Of a DNA stretch of 64,000 bases, positions 46,909-58,745 are shown piece by piece. This stretch comes from Eunapius fragilis (lineage: Eukaryota > Porifera > Demospongiae > Spongillida > Spongillidae). The notes beneath the pieces were generated by a model. That model ran no database searches. It was given only the letters and a program-made list of their open reading frames with translations, and had not been told where the DNA came from. Within the stretch, counting starts at the first letter, position 1. The number at the start of each line of letters is the position of its first letter. The translations under genes were made by a program, and so were the position numbers. Location: assembly GCA_963681505.1 (NCBI GenBank), contig OY811973.1, positions 4,705,568 to 4,769,567 on the forward strand, given 5' to 3'.

Positions 46909-47053
46909 AAGTGTAGTCAATATAGCTCTATCACCTATCCATCAAACAAACAACACCTCATTAGACATTTTGAACACAGGCTCTAATATTTGCCTACGTC
47001 TCCCATTAAAATGCACACAGAGCTTTATATACACCTAGAGGTACCAACGCGCA

Positions 47054-47100
<47 letters not shown>

Positions 47101-47274
47101 CCTTTAATCTTTACACACATTGGCCTACACCACTTAAGTGTAGTCAATATAGCTCTATCACCTATCCATCAAACAAACAACACCTCATTAGACATTTTGA
47201 ACACAGGCTCTAATATTTGCCTACGTCTCCCATTAAAATGCACACAGAGCTTTATATACACCTAGAGGTACCAA

Positions 47275-47357
<83 letters not shown>

Positions 47358-47392
47358 CCTTTAATCTTTACACACATTGGCCTACACCACTT
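46909..47392. repeat. Tandem duplication carrying a CA microsatellite
   Basis: Copy 1 is 46909-47135 and copy 2 is 47136-47392. They are nearly identical except for the CA tract, which is about 30 bases longer in copy 2. Confidence 0.9.
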
Positions 47393-47677
47393 GAATGCGC
47401 ACACAAGAAAATTCAAAACACGTAGAGCTCTACAGCTACGCTAAACTATATGCTCACACCTCCTCCATACCCATTTTTCATCGAAACGAGGCGCTTATAT
47501 AAATTTAGGGATGTTCCGCTTAAGAAAGCTTCTCTGCCGCCCCACTGGTTTCATAGATGCAAAAGCCCATTCGTTTTGAACGAAGAAGACTATTATTACT
47601 CCAGTCCAAGTCTCGGTATACCTATTCTGGTAACAGCCTAACCTCTACTACCTCGTTCCCCGTCGAATAATCCAGAT

Positions 47678-47745
47678 CGGTGATCGATCGACGATGGTCG
47701 ATCGACGAATGGTCGATCGATCGATCATCAATCGATGTCCATCGA
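47678..47745. repeat. CGATCGA-rich block
   Basis: Reiterated GATCGATCGA motifs, like the inverted ends of the element at 56493-57947. Confidence 0.6.
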
Positions 47746-47829
47746 CTTAATCCCATCAAAAAGACTTTTGTGTTGAATCCGCATGATCGAATGAGATACA
47801 GGGTCTTTGCAAAAGAGCGCAACGCTTAA

Positions 47830-48440
47830 AATGAATATAATTCATTAATAGGATTGCCAATCTAAATGAATTTATGAACTTACAATAACCACGCTTAGTC
47901 AAATACGAACTACATTGTGACAATTCGTTTATCTTTAGGATAAAATCAAATAGCTTGCATTAACTAAACTGACAAAACAATGGACGACAACTTTTAATTA
48001 ATAACGTAATTTATAAACTGCAAACCAACAAATCAAACTTGAAAAAGCTATATGACCACTACGTTTTTATTAACTTTGAGTTTTAATAACGCACCATTAA
48101 ATAATCCATTGCCAAATCAAGTAGTGTTGTATACTTTGCTATGGTTCCTAATCTAATTAGGAGATAAACAATGTTTTGATGAAGGGCGAATGGTTGTCCC
48201 CCTGCATAGATGGGCATGGGAAAGCTTATAGTGTGTGAAAAAGGAGTTTTGTCAAAGGTTAGTTGGTCAAGCCTGCCTGTCTGTCTGCAACTTCCCCCTC
48301 TAAACAACCTAATCTCAAACTAGATTGTCCTTTGTCTGGTTCCAGGTATGATATACAATTCAATACAAATTTAGGCAGCAGCATAAACCAAAGCAATCCA
48401 GTTTGTGGCAACATATTTGCCTGCCAACAGTGATGGGCTC
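47830..48440. other. Intergenic, nothing recognised
   Basis: AT-rich, without coding frames of note. Confidence 0.35.
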
Positions 48441-49195
48441 CTGCTGTGCTCCCACTCATGAAGAGGCACTCCCTGAGGTGTTGGTTGAGTCCTGGACCTG
48501 CATCATGGCCAGCTTTCTGTCACTGAATGCACACACACTCACTACACAATCAACCCTTGCATAGTGTGCATGCTGTAAATATACAATGAGTTAAAATTCA
48601 GTGAGTTAAAATTTTTAACTAACCCTAAATGCTGCACTTCCTGATTAACATATAATATGTTCTATTCTTGAACAACCGGGCTCTAGGAAGAATATGCATG
48701 GGACCACAGTGCAATGGTTCCCACATGGATACACAAATACACTTATACACACATGCACACACACAACACACAAAGTACTGTCTGTAATTCACTTACCACC
48801 AGAACACTTCACCACTCTCCGTTAGCGGTGTACATCTCACACACATGCAACTGCACCACCCACTACCCATTAAATTCGGAGAAGACCTGTGCAGAGTATT
48901 CCAGCTTTCCATCAATCACAGCAACACAATCATCCATGTTGGAACCTAAGCACCAAGAAAACCCAGGTCACAGCAAAATGTACAGAATACTTGAATGGTA
49001 CTAACGTTCCCACTTTCAGTAACTAAAGAGGCCCACTGTGTTCTCACACTCAGCAGTCAAATACTCTCTCCTTGCACCTGAAGACACTTGCAGGCATGGC
49101 ACAGCCCCAGCTGTGGAGCAGCAGCTGACCACAACCAATGCCATAGACAGCCATGATTGTCCACTGCAAGAATAGACTGCAGCTATAAGCTGAAA
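48440..49195 (-). CDS. Possible exons of an unknown minus-strand gene
   Basis: Two segments have splice-like borders. One is about 49178-49082, after ttgcag, reading VDNHGCLWHWLWSAAAPQ and ending CHACKCLQ. The other is about 48953-48871, after tgcttag, reading MDDCVAVIDGKLEYSAQVFS. Composition looks protein-coding, but phase continuity and family were not established. Confidence 0.25.
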
Positions 49196-49199
49196 CTTA

Positions 49200-52075
49200 C
49201 CAATTCGCCCTCACCTCAAGATTGAGTCAAAAATTAAAAGGAAAGACATCCACAGCCTGTTCCTTGTTATTCTCCACAGCACTTTGGTACATAAGTGGAG
49301 CCACCTGCCACATCATCACCAAAGGTAACCCATGAGCAAATCTCACCATTTGACTTGCGAGCCCTGCCATTCATTTCTTGGCCCAAATGGCACCATGAGT
49401 TTGGTAGTAGTCAACCTCTACATTTCTTCTCCAGTATCTAGTTACAAAAGAGAAGGGAGCATTTAAGGAGTATAAATAGCGTTTCACGACAAATGAGCTA
49501 TTCCATTTAATGACCACACAGGGACACTACAATAAATCAAAAGCCAACCAAGCCGTATTTTTTCATCTGTGTATACGGTTGTTAAAAGGAATATGCACGC
49601 ACGCACCTTGATGGCGGCATAAACCAAAGCGACAGGTGTTTGGCAACACATTTGCCTCCTTAGGCCAAGGTCTTTTCTTTAGCCAAGTGGTATACTGTAC
49701 TGTGTTAGTGCGTAATTAATGCCGCAACTGATAGCAGTCTAATCTATCTACATGTACCCGACAGCTACATGGCGTAACAGCCTCAGATATGATAGAATAA
49801 TAGCCACCGGTTTTCATCTTCTCCAGTAAATGAGTATCCATCCTACGCAAAAGTGGAAAGATAAAATGTGCGCGTTGAGGATCGAATAACAATAAAACCG
49901 AAGGAAAAAAAAAACGTACGGTCAACCTCGGGATCGTCTCCTCGGGCCATATTCATGCTTTTCTGTCGCACGTGAGCTTTTCTGAACCCGAGTTACATTT
50001 TTTTAAATGTTGCACCACAGCAAATCGCAGATCTAGGTAGTTTGATATTTTTTGAAATTGGGATTTAAGCCGCATATTATATATCGTTGGAAAGAGCAAA
50101 AAATCTACATCCCAAAGATACCTTATATTCATGGTGATGCGTTTCGTTGCGAGCACCACGCTATTCGAAAGATCACAAATGAAATGATCGCGAATGTATG
50201 TGAATTAATAGGGTACGCAAAACAAAAACTGTCCCGGTTGAGTTTATAATCAATATAGAGATATAAATAAGTGTGCAGCCTTAACCAAAACTTTAATGTA
50301 CATAGTCTTGCTAATATCATACATAGGGATGCATTGGATTTCGCTTCAATAAGTAACTAACACTTACCATTGGTCATGATAAGAAGAAAGGTTATTCTGC
50401 AAATAGTACACATATAACTATATGTACTGAGTGATTAGAATTATGGTACTAACTGATTTAAATCTAACTGCTAGTACAATTTTTAATGCAAAGCTGACAT
50501 AAGAAACATATCAAAAACACCACACTATGTACAATACATGTACAAATAGATTCATGTATTCAGTTCACTTATCCCCATCTTCTTCAACTTCCAATAGGTT
50601 ACAATGACTTTAGGAATTTTGGCATTGTAAAAGGTTTCACACAAACTACATGCCCATTATCAGAGTACATTCTTCTACCAAAGATGTAAATGTAGACACC
50701 ATATATCTGACAAAACATTTAATATTGTAGTTAGGTAGGAAATAATCTTCTTTCTCTACAACTTTTTTTCCAATAATTCTCCTAAATGTATCCTTATTCT
50801 TCTGATTCTTAACTTTTTGTCCAGCATACCTGACCTGTGTTTTACAAAATTTTACCAAATTATCTTGCTGTTCATCCGGTGGGTGAGACAACACAATCAT
50901 AGCAGTGTTTTAATGATCTTACTTTTAACTTTGCTATATAGAAATCCCACTTTCGTGTGGGCCAACTTAATCATTGCACTTTGAAGATACTGTATGATTT
51001 AGCATTTTAACACTAGCAAGTACTCAACCTGATTTGATGTACATGTGTAATCAAATTCATTTTTTTTAATTTAAAAGAAGCACTTTTTCTTACCTCATAT
51101 ATAGTGTAGCTAGATCTAAGGTTTGGATTGGGAAGTGTCATTTTGGCTAGTGTGCAGAGCATTGACCGATGAAGTGGATCGTTGAATGTATTTGTTTGGG
51201 ATTCATTTAAAGGCAATTCAAAATGCAGTAAGCCATTTCTTATATCAGGAGCTAGAAGGGATCCATGCTCACTCACATCCGTTTACATATATTCATTAAT
51301 GAGCCTCTTGAGATCAATAACTATCTTCATTCTAAATAGCAACAAAGCATTGGTTGCGCAAATGCGCATCAGTAATTACACATGCATCTAATTAAATATG
51401 AATATTTGGCTTGAAAAGAACACTGCGTGGGCATCATCGAATTGCAATATTACAACGACAGAAATAGAAAAATTAGTTCAATCTTCAACGTAATGTCATT
51501 TACAACTTAGTTGATCGAAGAATGGGGTGTGCAATAAATAGGGTAGTCACAAAATATTTTATTGTAAGAAATGGCTATGTGCTTAAGCTTTGTAGACAAA
51601 GAATCTAATTAAACCTAATTAGTTCAAATATAAAGATACATTTACATAAGCTTGTGTGTTCTTTTTTCATGCAGACCAACACAAAACGCCTGGGTAGTTA
51701 AAGCACCCTTTGGGCATCATCCAAACGTCCTCATACTTTGTAGTATGACGATTCAATACCTGATTTAAATTACAATATACATCCCGTGATAGTTGGTTCA
51801 CAATTAGAGTCAAGATTCATTCCCGAAGTTATACTACGAATTCAATGCGTCAAAACAAAAATAGATCCGGAACCAGCTCGAAATTAGGCAATGGTGTTGC
51901 ATTCTACAACTAATTGGCTAACTAAGTCAAGCTGTGTAGTCGGACTAGCCGTGCAGAGAATCGAACAAGTTTCTTCGCTTGTTAAGACCTTTTTCAAACT
52001 TTACGAAATACGTGTCCAGTTTTCGACGTAGTTTTAGATCATCGATTTACGGACCCACTTACGCGATTTGTCAAA
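49200..52075. other. Mostly unassigned; candidate small gene on minus
   Basis: A minus-strand frame from ATG 51276 (SEHGSLLAPDIRNGLLHFEL...TIYE) ends at a good donor (GAG|GTAAGAAAAA, about 51095). An 84-codon basic frame (50900-50646) lies further on, but no in-phase acceptor was found. No family recognised. The remainder is AT-rich. Confidence 0.25.
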
Positions 52076-52082
52076 GTACCTA

Positions 52083-52290
52083 GCAGATCTGGATCACAGC
52101 AAATCGCAGATCTGGATCCCAGCAAATCACAGATCTGGATCACAGCAAATCGCTGATCTGGATCACAGCAAATCGCTGATCTGGATCACAGCAAATCACT
52201 GATCTGGATCACAGCATATCGCAGATCTGGATCACATCACGTCCGCAAATCGCTGATCTGGACGACAGCAAATCTATGATCTGGACAACT
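52083..52290. repeat. ~24-bp satellite GATCTGGATCACAGCAAATCGCA
   Basis: About nine head-to-tail units with period about 22-24, diverging toward the right end. Confidence 0.85.
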
Positions 52291-52334
52291 GCGCGACCGC
52301 AATGTGGATGTTATGACAACCGCGACCTATCGGG

Positions 52335-52580
52335 CCACGGTAGATTGGGTACGGACGGTGGGGACGAGTACTTTTGTTATCTAAAAGTACAGTCCGATGA
52401 CATGGAAACAACGCAGAACTGTTCTCCTATTTGATATCGCTCGATTGCCACTAAGAGCGAAGTGACCCGACTCTTGGCCGTCCCGCTAGACGCGAGTGTC
52501 GTCTTTTTTTTTTAATGACTTCATAATACTGCAAGATTCTTATATGGAACCTACTTGCGTAAGTTCCGATTATGACAAAA
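52335..52580 (+). repeat. Dispersed repeat family A, copy 2
   Basis: Matches 2700-2920, from the GGGTACGGACGGTGGGGACG block to an imperfect terminal hairpin at 52546-52567. Stops interrupt the open frame seen in copy 1. Confidence 0.75.
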
Positions 52581-52712
52581 AAGTATTTTTTCATTTCAAT
52601 TTCAAGTCAGTAAAAAAGGTCCCAACAACATTGACAATGTAAATTGAATATGAATTACGACAATCATCGAAAACTCAGGGATTACGCTGCTATAAATTAT
52701 ACCACAGCTAGT

Positions 52713-53799
52713 TCAGCAGGACTTGGTCAATTGGAAAGAGCTGGTCATCAGTGGATGGCCATAACGGTTCGGTATAGTCCAATTGCCACTGATGACGTTG
52801 CAGTTACGGTTACCATCGTAGATGACGGCGTGCCCACCACAATACTGCTTTGTGAAATGGACCTTATTGTTACATTGATTCACACTGCCGTTGACGGTGA
52901 AAGCACCGATGTCGTCACTCCCCAAGCCGCTGATGTTGCCACTGCAATCAATCTGGAGGTTAACGTTCATCGCGTGTCTCCCGCACTGCTCGTACCAACC
53001 GCTCCAAGAACCGCTCATTTCAGAAGTGTTTTTTTTTTCTCCGCTCCAAGAAACCAGACATTGGACCTTCTTGGTCAATTGGAAAGAGCTGGTCTGCGGA
53101 GGGCCATAAGGGTTCGGCATAATCCAACTGCCACTGATGACGTTGCAATTACGGTTACCATTGTAGATAACGGCGTGCCCACCACAATACTGCTTTGTGA
53201 AATGGACCTTGTTACATTGATTCACACTGCCGTTGACGGTGAAAGCACCGATGTCGTCACTCCCCGAGCCGCTGATGTTGCCACTGCAATCAATCTGGAG
53301 GTTTACGTTCATCGCGTGTCTCCCGCACTGCTCGTACCAACCGCTCCATAAACCACTCATTTCAGAAGAGTTTTTTTTTTCTCGAATCAGTTCCCGAGCA
53401 CATGCAGCTGATAGTAAAGAGATATGTTGTATATAATATTGACGAAGAACTAACCTTCACAATGCTTTTCCACCAACGTAGACCCCTGACTGGTTAGTGC
53501 TGATTGCGATGGACCTTCTGAGATAGGGAATGATAAAGAAAGTAATCAACATAACCCGAAGAACTAACCTTCACAATGCTTTTCCACCAACGTAGACCCC
53601 TGATTGGTTAGTGCTGATTGCGATGGACCTTCTGAGATAGGGAAATGAAAAAGAAAGTAATCAACATAACCACATTCATCATTTAAAGCCATGCCAATGC
53701 TAAGAACTGTCACTAAATCAATAACATAAAACTAACCTTCACAATGCTTTTCCACCAACGTAGACCTCTGATTGGTTAGTGCTGATTGTGGTGGACCTT
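52713..53799 (-). CDS. Gene with triplicated 63-bp exon and duplicated beta-rich domain
   Basis: Minus-strand exons 53631-53569 and 53517-53455 (63 bp each, phase 1-1, GPSQSALTSQGSTLVEKHCE-like) and 53407-52713 join in frame. A third copy (53799-53737) has lost its acceptor dinucleotide at the usual place but has an AAG three bases on. The last exon encodes two tandem copies of a ~105-residue domain: SGSWSGWYEQCGRHAMNV, GNISG.GSDDIGAFTV, HFTKQYCGGHAVIY and ISG.W.IP. The pattern of short strands ending in W and F suggests a small beta-barrel binding domain; function unknown. The domain copies are closely similar, so the duplication is young. The 5' end was not found; the TRAF exon at 55652 does not join in phase. 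Confidence 0.65.
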
Positions 53800-53899
53800 C
53801 AGAGATATAGGGAAATGAAAAAGAAAGTAATCAACATAACCACATTCATCATTTAAAATGCCAATGCTAAGAACTGTCACTAAATCAATAACATGGCTA

Positions 53900-54465
53900 T
53901 GAACCTATATGATTTATATTATATTTTATTATATGTGTGATTTATACCGAATGTCCTGAAACTCTTTGGAGACCACTTCAAGTTGACAGAAGGCTTACTT
54001 TTTCTCCAACTCAAACTTTATGGTGACATTGAAGTAAAGTTTTCTGATAATGGCTTTTATCAAAGGGGTTAAAGACTCTGCTTGTTAAGTTTATTGCAGA
54101 TACATCAAGGTGAGCATCACCTACCAGTGAGGGGTGCAAAGGTGGTTTGAGGCCCATGGGACTTCACATAGTAAGAGAAGCAGTGATGTCACAAATGCAT
54201 GTTCACACATACATACAAGCAATTGGAGGGGAGCAATGGCATATCAGAGACCATAGGGCAGCAGAAAGCACCCTTGTGTAAGCCTATTAGGAGTGCTGTC
54301 TATTGCAAGTCCCTCTATGACATGTATTTATTGTTTTCAACTTCAGGAGTTCAGTCTAACAGCCACAGTTGTATACAAACGTATTAACTCCATGATATCC
54401 GATAACTAGGATGAAGCCTATAGCTATAAACACTTTCAGCTTTGCTGCAATATGCTGATTGGTTT
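53900..54465. other. Intergenic, nothing certain
   Basis: A + segment ending ADTSR at a GTGAGC donor (about 54105) is possibly coding but stands alone. Confidence 0.25.
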
Positions 54466-55115
54466 TTAACCCCTATTCACCTGATGTCCCGTACGAAGGA
54501 CAAATGTCTTGCGTACGGGACAATTTTTGAAGCCCTTTTAATGCGTGACCTCATTAAACTTTATACTAAAAATCGCGGAAGCAGGCAGTTCTCGAGTTGC
54601 TCTCGCTGGTGGTGCGTCTTTTGTAAAGGTTAATGGAAAGATTGGTACCGGAGGATGAGCAAAGCATATGCACGCGAAGTATGAATGTCAAGACTTTTGA
54701 CATTCGTACCTAGCGCACGTACCTCCCAATCTTTTCCGTTAACCTTTGCACACGACTCAACAAACCCTGTGGTTCCACTAGCCCACTACTAACACAAATC
54801 TTATCTCTTATTCTCATTATTTATCCAACATCACTCCTATTGAAGTAAGCTTAACCCCTAATCACCTGCACGATGTCCCGTACAAAGGACAATAGCCCTG
54901 CGTAAGGGATAATTTTTGAAGCCCCTTATACGTGATCTCAGTAAACCTTGATTCAAAATCTCGGAAGCAGGCAGCTCTCGAGTTGCTCTCGATCGCTGGT
55001 GGTGCGTCTTTTGTAAAGGTTAACTGAAACGATTGGGACTGGAGGTAGGGCAAAGTATACGCGCGCGAAGTAAGAATGTAACGACTTTTGACATTCGTAC
55101 CTCGCGTGCGTATGC
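54466..55115 (+). repeat. Dispersed repeat family B, two copies
   Basis: 54466-54750 and 54848-55115 share CCCGTAC.AAGGACAA, the block around GAAGCC.CTT.TA, a CTCGAGTTGCTCTCG block and a hairpin around ACTTTTGACATTC. A third, truncated copy lies at 60489-60590. Confidence 0.75.
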
Positions 55116-55213
55116 ACCGTTCTCGCACATTGCTTGCACACCACGGGGTGCATGGGACAAACGGATCAGTGCTGGACGACGTCATCGTACAGTGAATCAT
55201 ACTGTTGGCCACT

Positions 55214-55652
55214 CACAGCTATATGGACGGAACTTACAGTTTGATTCGTGTAGCAAGATGTCCTTACGCCTTCCTACGGTGTGGCAGTCCGCGTACTTAC
55301 ATTCCACCTGTACGCACGGGCAGGATTCCTTGACATGGCCGTCCAGGTGCCCGAGCTCCCCTCGCCAATTACACCCCGCGTCCTTGTGTTCGCATAGCAC
55401 CGTCAGCTCCTTCAGGTTCCTCTCCAAGCCCTTGTTGCGCATGGTGGTGTACGTAGCTTCCTTGCACAGCGGACACGGCTGTCCGGCCTTTTGGACCGCC
55501 TCGATGCAGGCTTTACAGAAGCTGTGACCGCAGCAGCTGGTGAGGTGGGGCTCGCGCAGAATCATGAGGCAAACGGGACATTCACTTTGTAGCAGCTTTG
55601 GAGGTGGTTCGACGAACTCACACCCATAACCTGACGCCGACATCTTCAGCAT
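55214..55652 (-). CDS. TRAF-type RING + zinc-finger exon
   Basis: The minus-strand ATG at 55652 opens a frame with a C3HC4 RING (CPVCLMIL, CGHSFCKACI, CPLC) at residues about 25-65. A TRAF-type zinc finger follows (CEHKDAGCNWRG.LGHLDGH, CKYADC..G.R.D...HESNC). The exon ends at a donor GTGAGTGG after RPYS, a conserved TRAF splice position. TRAF-like proteins are cytoplasmic ubiquitin ligases/adaptors of immune and stress signalling. Downstream exons (further zinc fingers, coiled coil, MATH) were not found before the repeats at 55115. It is either a gene with a long intron or a truncated copy. Confidence 0.75.
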
Positions 55653-55734
55653 CTACATGTATGCATGTGATCGATTGATGAAATAAATTCATTTATACGC
55701 AGGGCCGAGATTGCATGCCGTATATATCAGAACC

Positions 55735-56130
55735 TACGCTTCCATATAGGAATCCTGCAGTATCATGAAGTCATTAAAAAACTCACTCACGTCTAGCGGG
55801 ACAGCCAAGAGTCGGGTCACTTCGCTCTTAGTGGTAATTGAGCGATATCAAAAAGGTGAACAGTTCTGCGCTGTATCTGTGTCACAAGACGGTGTACTTT
55901 TAGAGAACAAAAATACTCGTCCCCAACATCCGTACCCAAATTCTCCTCCGTCGTCGTCGTCGTCGTCTTCTTCTTCCTTCGGGATAGCATAACTCACGAC
56001 AGAAACGTTTGTAAAGCACGCCAAGTGTGCCAGTCGCTTCAGGATATGTCCGCAGGTTATCTTCAGGGGTCCCGATCGGGCAATTAGCTGAAGCGAGTAG
56101 TACTTATTTGGTGTTGATCTACAAATAGTA
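55735..56130 (-). repeat. Dispersed repeat family A, copy 3
   Basis: Reverse orientation of 2500-2920, including the GAAGAAGAAGAC acidic tract and the CACTAAGAGCGAAG block. It begins only about 80 bases upstream of the TRAF exon start codon. Confidence 0.75.
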
Positions 56131-56492
56131 CATTACATCAGCTATCACAATGTTCATGACGCACCGGTATAGCGTTATCATATTCGATGGTTTTACCATG
56201 CAATCTCATGGACAATTCTGATTCCATTCGAGCATCTAATAGTTCAAAGATCTAGATGCTGCCAGATCTGCCGAACGAGTGCATTTCAAGCGCGCTACCG
56301 AAAGTACCAGCGGTATGTTACAGTATAGATAAATATTAGATCCATAAATTATGAGCATGTATGGCATATCGCTAAAATGGAAGAAATAGTTTCTGTAATA
56401 GTTACAGCGGTATAGATATTGCTTCTCTCTCTCCGCTTTATAGTAATATGCGCTTTTTGAAATGTGTGTATAACGCCAAAGTTGTTTACGAT

Positions 56493-57947
56493 GTTACGCG
56501 CCATCGATGGATTTGCGCGATCCATCGATTGCGCTGCGCCATCGATAGATCCATTGACTGCGCACCTATCGATCGATCGCGCAATCATCGATCGATTGCG
56601 CAACCATCGATCGATCGCGCACTACTACGCTTGCGCGATCGATGGACGTAATATGTGCATCTACTGACACAGCAGCACAACATGGAAAACCATCTCCATC
56701 CATCAGAGATGATGGAAATAATGCTGAAGGATGTGTGAATTTAGTATCTCCTGGCTCTCCAAGATCGATCGAGCCAAAACAGACATGCCAAGACTTCTTT
56801 GTGAAATAACTGAAGTATTTGGAGACAAAGAAAAGACATACATGCTTGGAACAATGTTTGGAACTATTAAGGGAAAGTTCCGTGGTGGAGATCTGCAGAG
56901 TTATGATGGTAGTGTAGCTGTTGTGCATGGAGACATTACTTTTTCTATTCGTGAAGCATCCCAGAAATTTAATCCATGTAATAAGTTCACCAAATCCTCC
57001 TGCAAATGTTCAAGTGGGTGCAAGACAAATCAGTGCATCTGTAGAAAAAATGGAATACAGTGCTCCACCAACTGTCATAATGCTATACAGTTTGCACAAA
57101 CACTCAAGTGCCAACACAGGCATCAAGAGCACCATTATTGTCACCAGGTGATAGAGCAATACTTGATAAAACTGGATGGTTGAGTGATATGCATATGGAG
57201 ACTGCTAATATACTACTCAGAGATGCATTTCCTGCAGTTGATGGGCTCCAAAATCCTATCCTTCAACAAAACATGTCCTTCAGTGTCCCTAGCTTTGAAT
57301 TTGTGCAGTTTCTTCTGGTTAACAAAAACCACTGGCTGGTAATATCTAACATTGGGGAAGAAATGGATACTGTTTGCATCTACGACTCAATGCAAAATAG
57401 ACCTGACGGGGAATGCATATCACTTGTTGCTAGATATGCGCAATGTCCAGATTCTCCCATGCATCACAATCGAAGTAATGAATGTTCAGCTGCAAGACAA
57501 TGGTTATGCATGCATGTGGGGAATTTGCTGTGGTTATTGGAACACAGACTGACAAGTGGAAGTATCCCACTTGCACTGAAGCACTTTGATTCATGTGTAT
57601 GCTTCAATGATTATTCTTGTTTAATGTAGTTGATTCATGTCAGTATTCACAATTTTTGGATAGCAGTGAACAAGCTCTTTGATTAACTATAGCACAGTTC
57701 ACACTCTGGTTGAGTTGTACACAACACCAGTTTTTAACGTAGACGTATACTGTAAAAGTCCACTTGTAGGTCTCTATATAACCCAATCGTAAGCTAGATC
57801 GAGCGATTGCGCAAACTCAGCAGTGCGCAATCGGTCGATAGTGCAATTTCTATAGTTGCGCGATCGATCGATAGGTACGCAGTCAATGGATCCATCGATG
57901 GCGCAGCGCAATCGATGGATCGCGCAAATCCATCGATCGCGCGTAAC
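56493..57947. mobile_element. Element with long CGATCGA-rich inverted ends
   Basis: The ends 56493-56640 and about 57795-57947 are inverted copies over about 100-150 bases, built of ATCGATCG and GCGCAA motifs. They start GTTACGCGC and enclose a protein-coding segment. No exact target duplication was read (ACGAT lies near both ends). Superfamily not recognised. Confidence 0.65.
56785..57629 (+). pseudogene. Cys-rich (CXC) + Ulp1-like cysteine protease, broken
   Basis: Frame 56731-57183 carries a CXC/Tesmin-like cluster (CKCSSGCKTNQCICRKNGIQC). Frame 57108-57629 continues with a C48/Ulp1-like protease: His in NHWLVIS, Asp in IYDSMQ. The Gln/Cys part (VQLQDNGYAC) appears in the third frame near 57480-57520. 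At least two frameshifts are needed. Ulp1-like domains remove SUMO-like modifiers, and many transposons carry them. The codons of the catalytic His, Asp and Cys remain. Confidence 0.6.
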
Positions 57948-57959
57948 AACGATAATGTA

Positions 57960-58740
57960 TAGTGGTGCATGGTTTATCTGATAATAGCGCGAGACCAATT
58001 TACTTCCTTATCCTGTGTATTATATGGCTTCCGTCCGTGTACTTTTCCACCCTTCAATTTCTCGTATTCTATTTATACAAGGAGGGCAATTTCGGCTCAA
58101 TTGGCAATGTTTCACGTGATGTAATTCTATTTGTGGCCTAAATCTAGCGCGTCGCAACATATTGAAAATGAAATATCGTTGTCTTTGTCAATATAATGAA
58201 CAGTGCTCAATCCGAAGCAGAATAATGGTCTGGAAGCAGTCCCGACCTGTCTCGAATAATCGGAATCGACCCCTCGCACGGAACGCGTAAACCATGTAGG
58301 CGTATGTATGTCCTTAGTGTGTATTCATACCATGGTGCTGTACTCGAAGCTGCCAACAGTATATTTGTTATGGTGTGTTCGTGCGTGTGCGTACATATGT
58401 GTTTGTGCGTGTGTACGTGTGCGCGTGTAATAGTGTTTTTACCATAATCCCCCCCCCCCCCCCCCTCCCCCTCCTCCCCTCTAAATAATATCAGTCTGTT
58501 ACAGGGCATACATACACATGTGCATATGAGATGCAAAACTACATGGCTACAACCATGAATGGACAAAAGCATGGTAAACACCAGTACTACGTTGGTTGCA
58601 CAAGATCAGAGTACTTTGTTGCCATGAGAGTGAGACGCTGCATGTGACACAGTACTTACACAATTATCTTTTCATGGGGTCGGCGAAAGTTCATCCCACT
58701 GCACTTTACTAGTACGTGGTTCTTACGTGGCTTCCAATGG
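57960..58740. other. Intergenic with poly-C tract
   Basis: A poly-C run lies at 58450-58473. No supported gene. Confidence 0.35.
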
Positions 58741-58745
58741 CATTT

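Noticed and set aside
50052-50249. Basic 65-codon + open frame near 50.1 kb
   Set aside because: No splice partners, no domain, and an overlapping antisense frame of similar length.
52083-52290. CRISPR-like array
   Set aside because: Units are contiguous without unique spacers; a satellite in a eukaryotic context.
52644-53351. 235-codon + strand frame over the beta-domain gene
   Set aside because: The minus frame joins in phase to upstream exons and has regular domain repeats; the + frame is its shadow.
53407-55652. One gene joining the TRAF exon to the 63-bp exons and beta domain
   Set aside because: The TRAF donor leaves one T, which with the AA of the next exon makes a stop; phases do not support a direct join.
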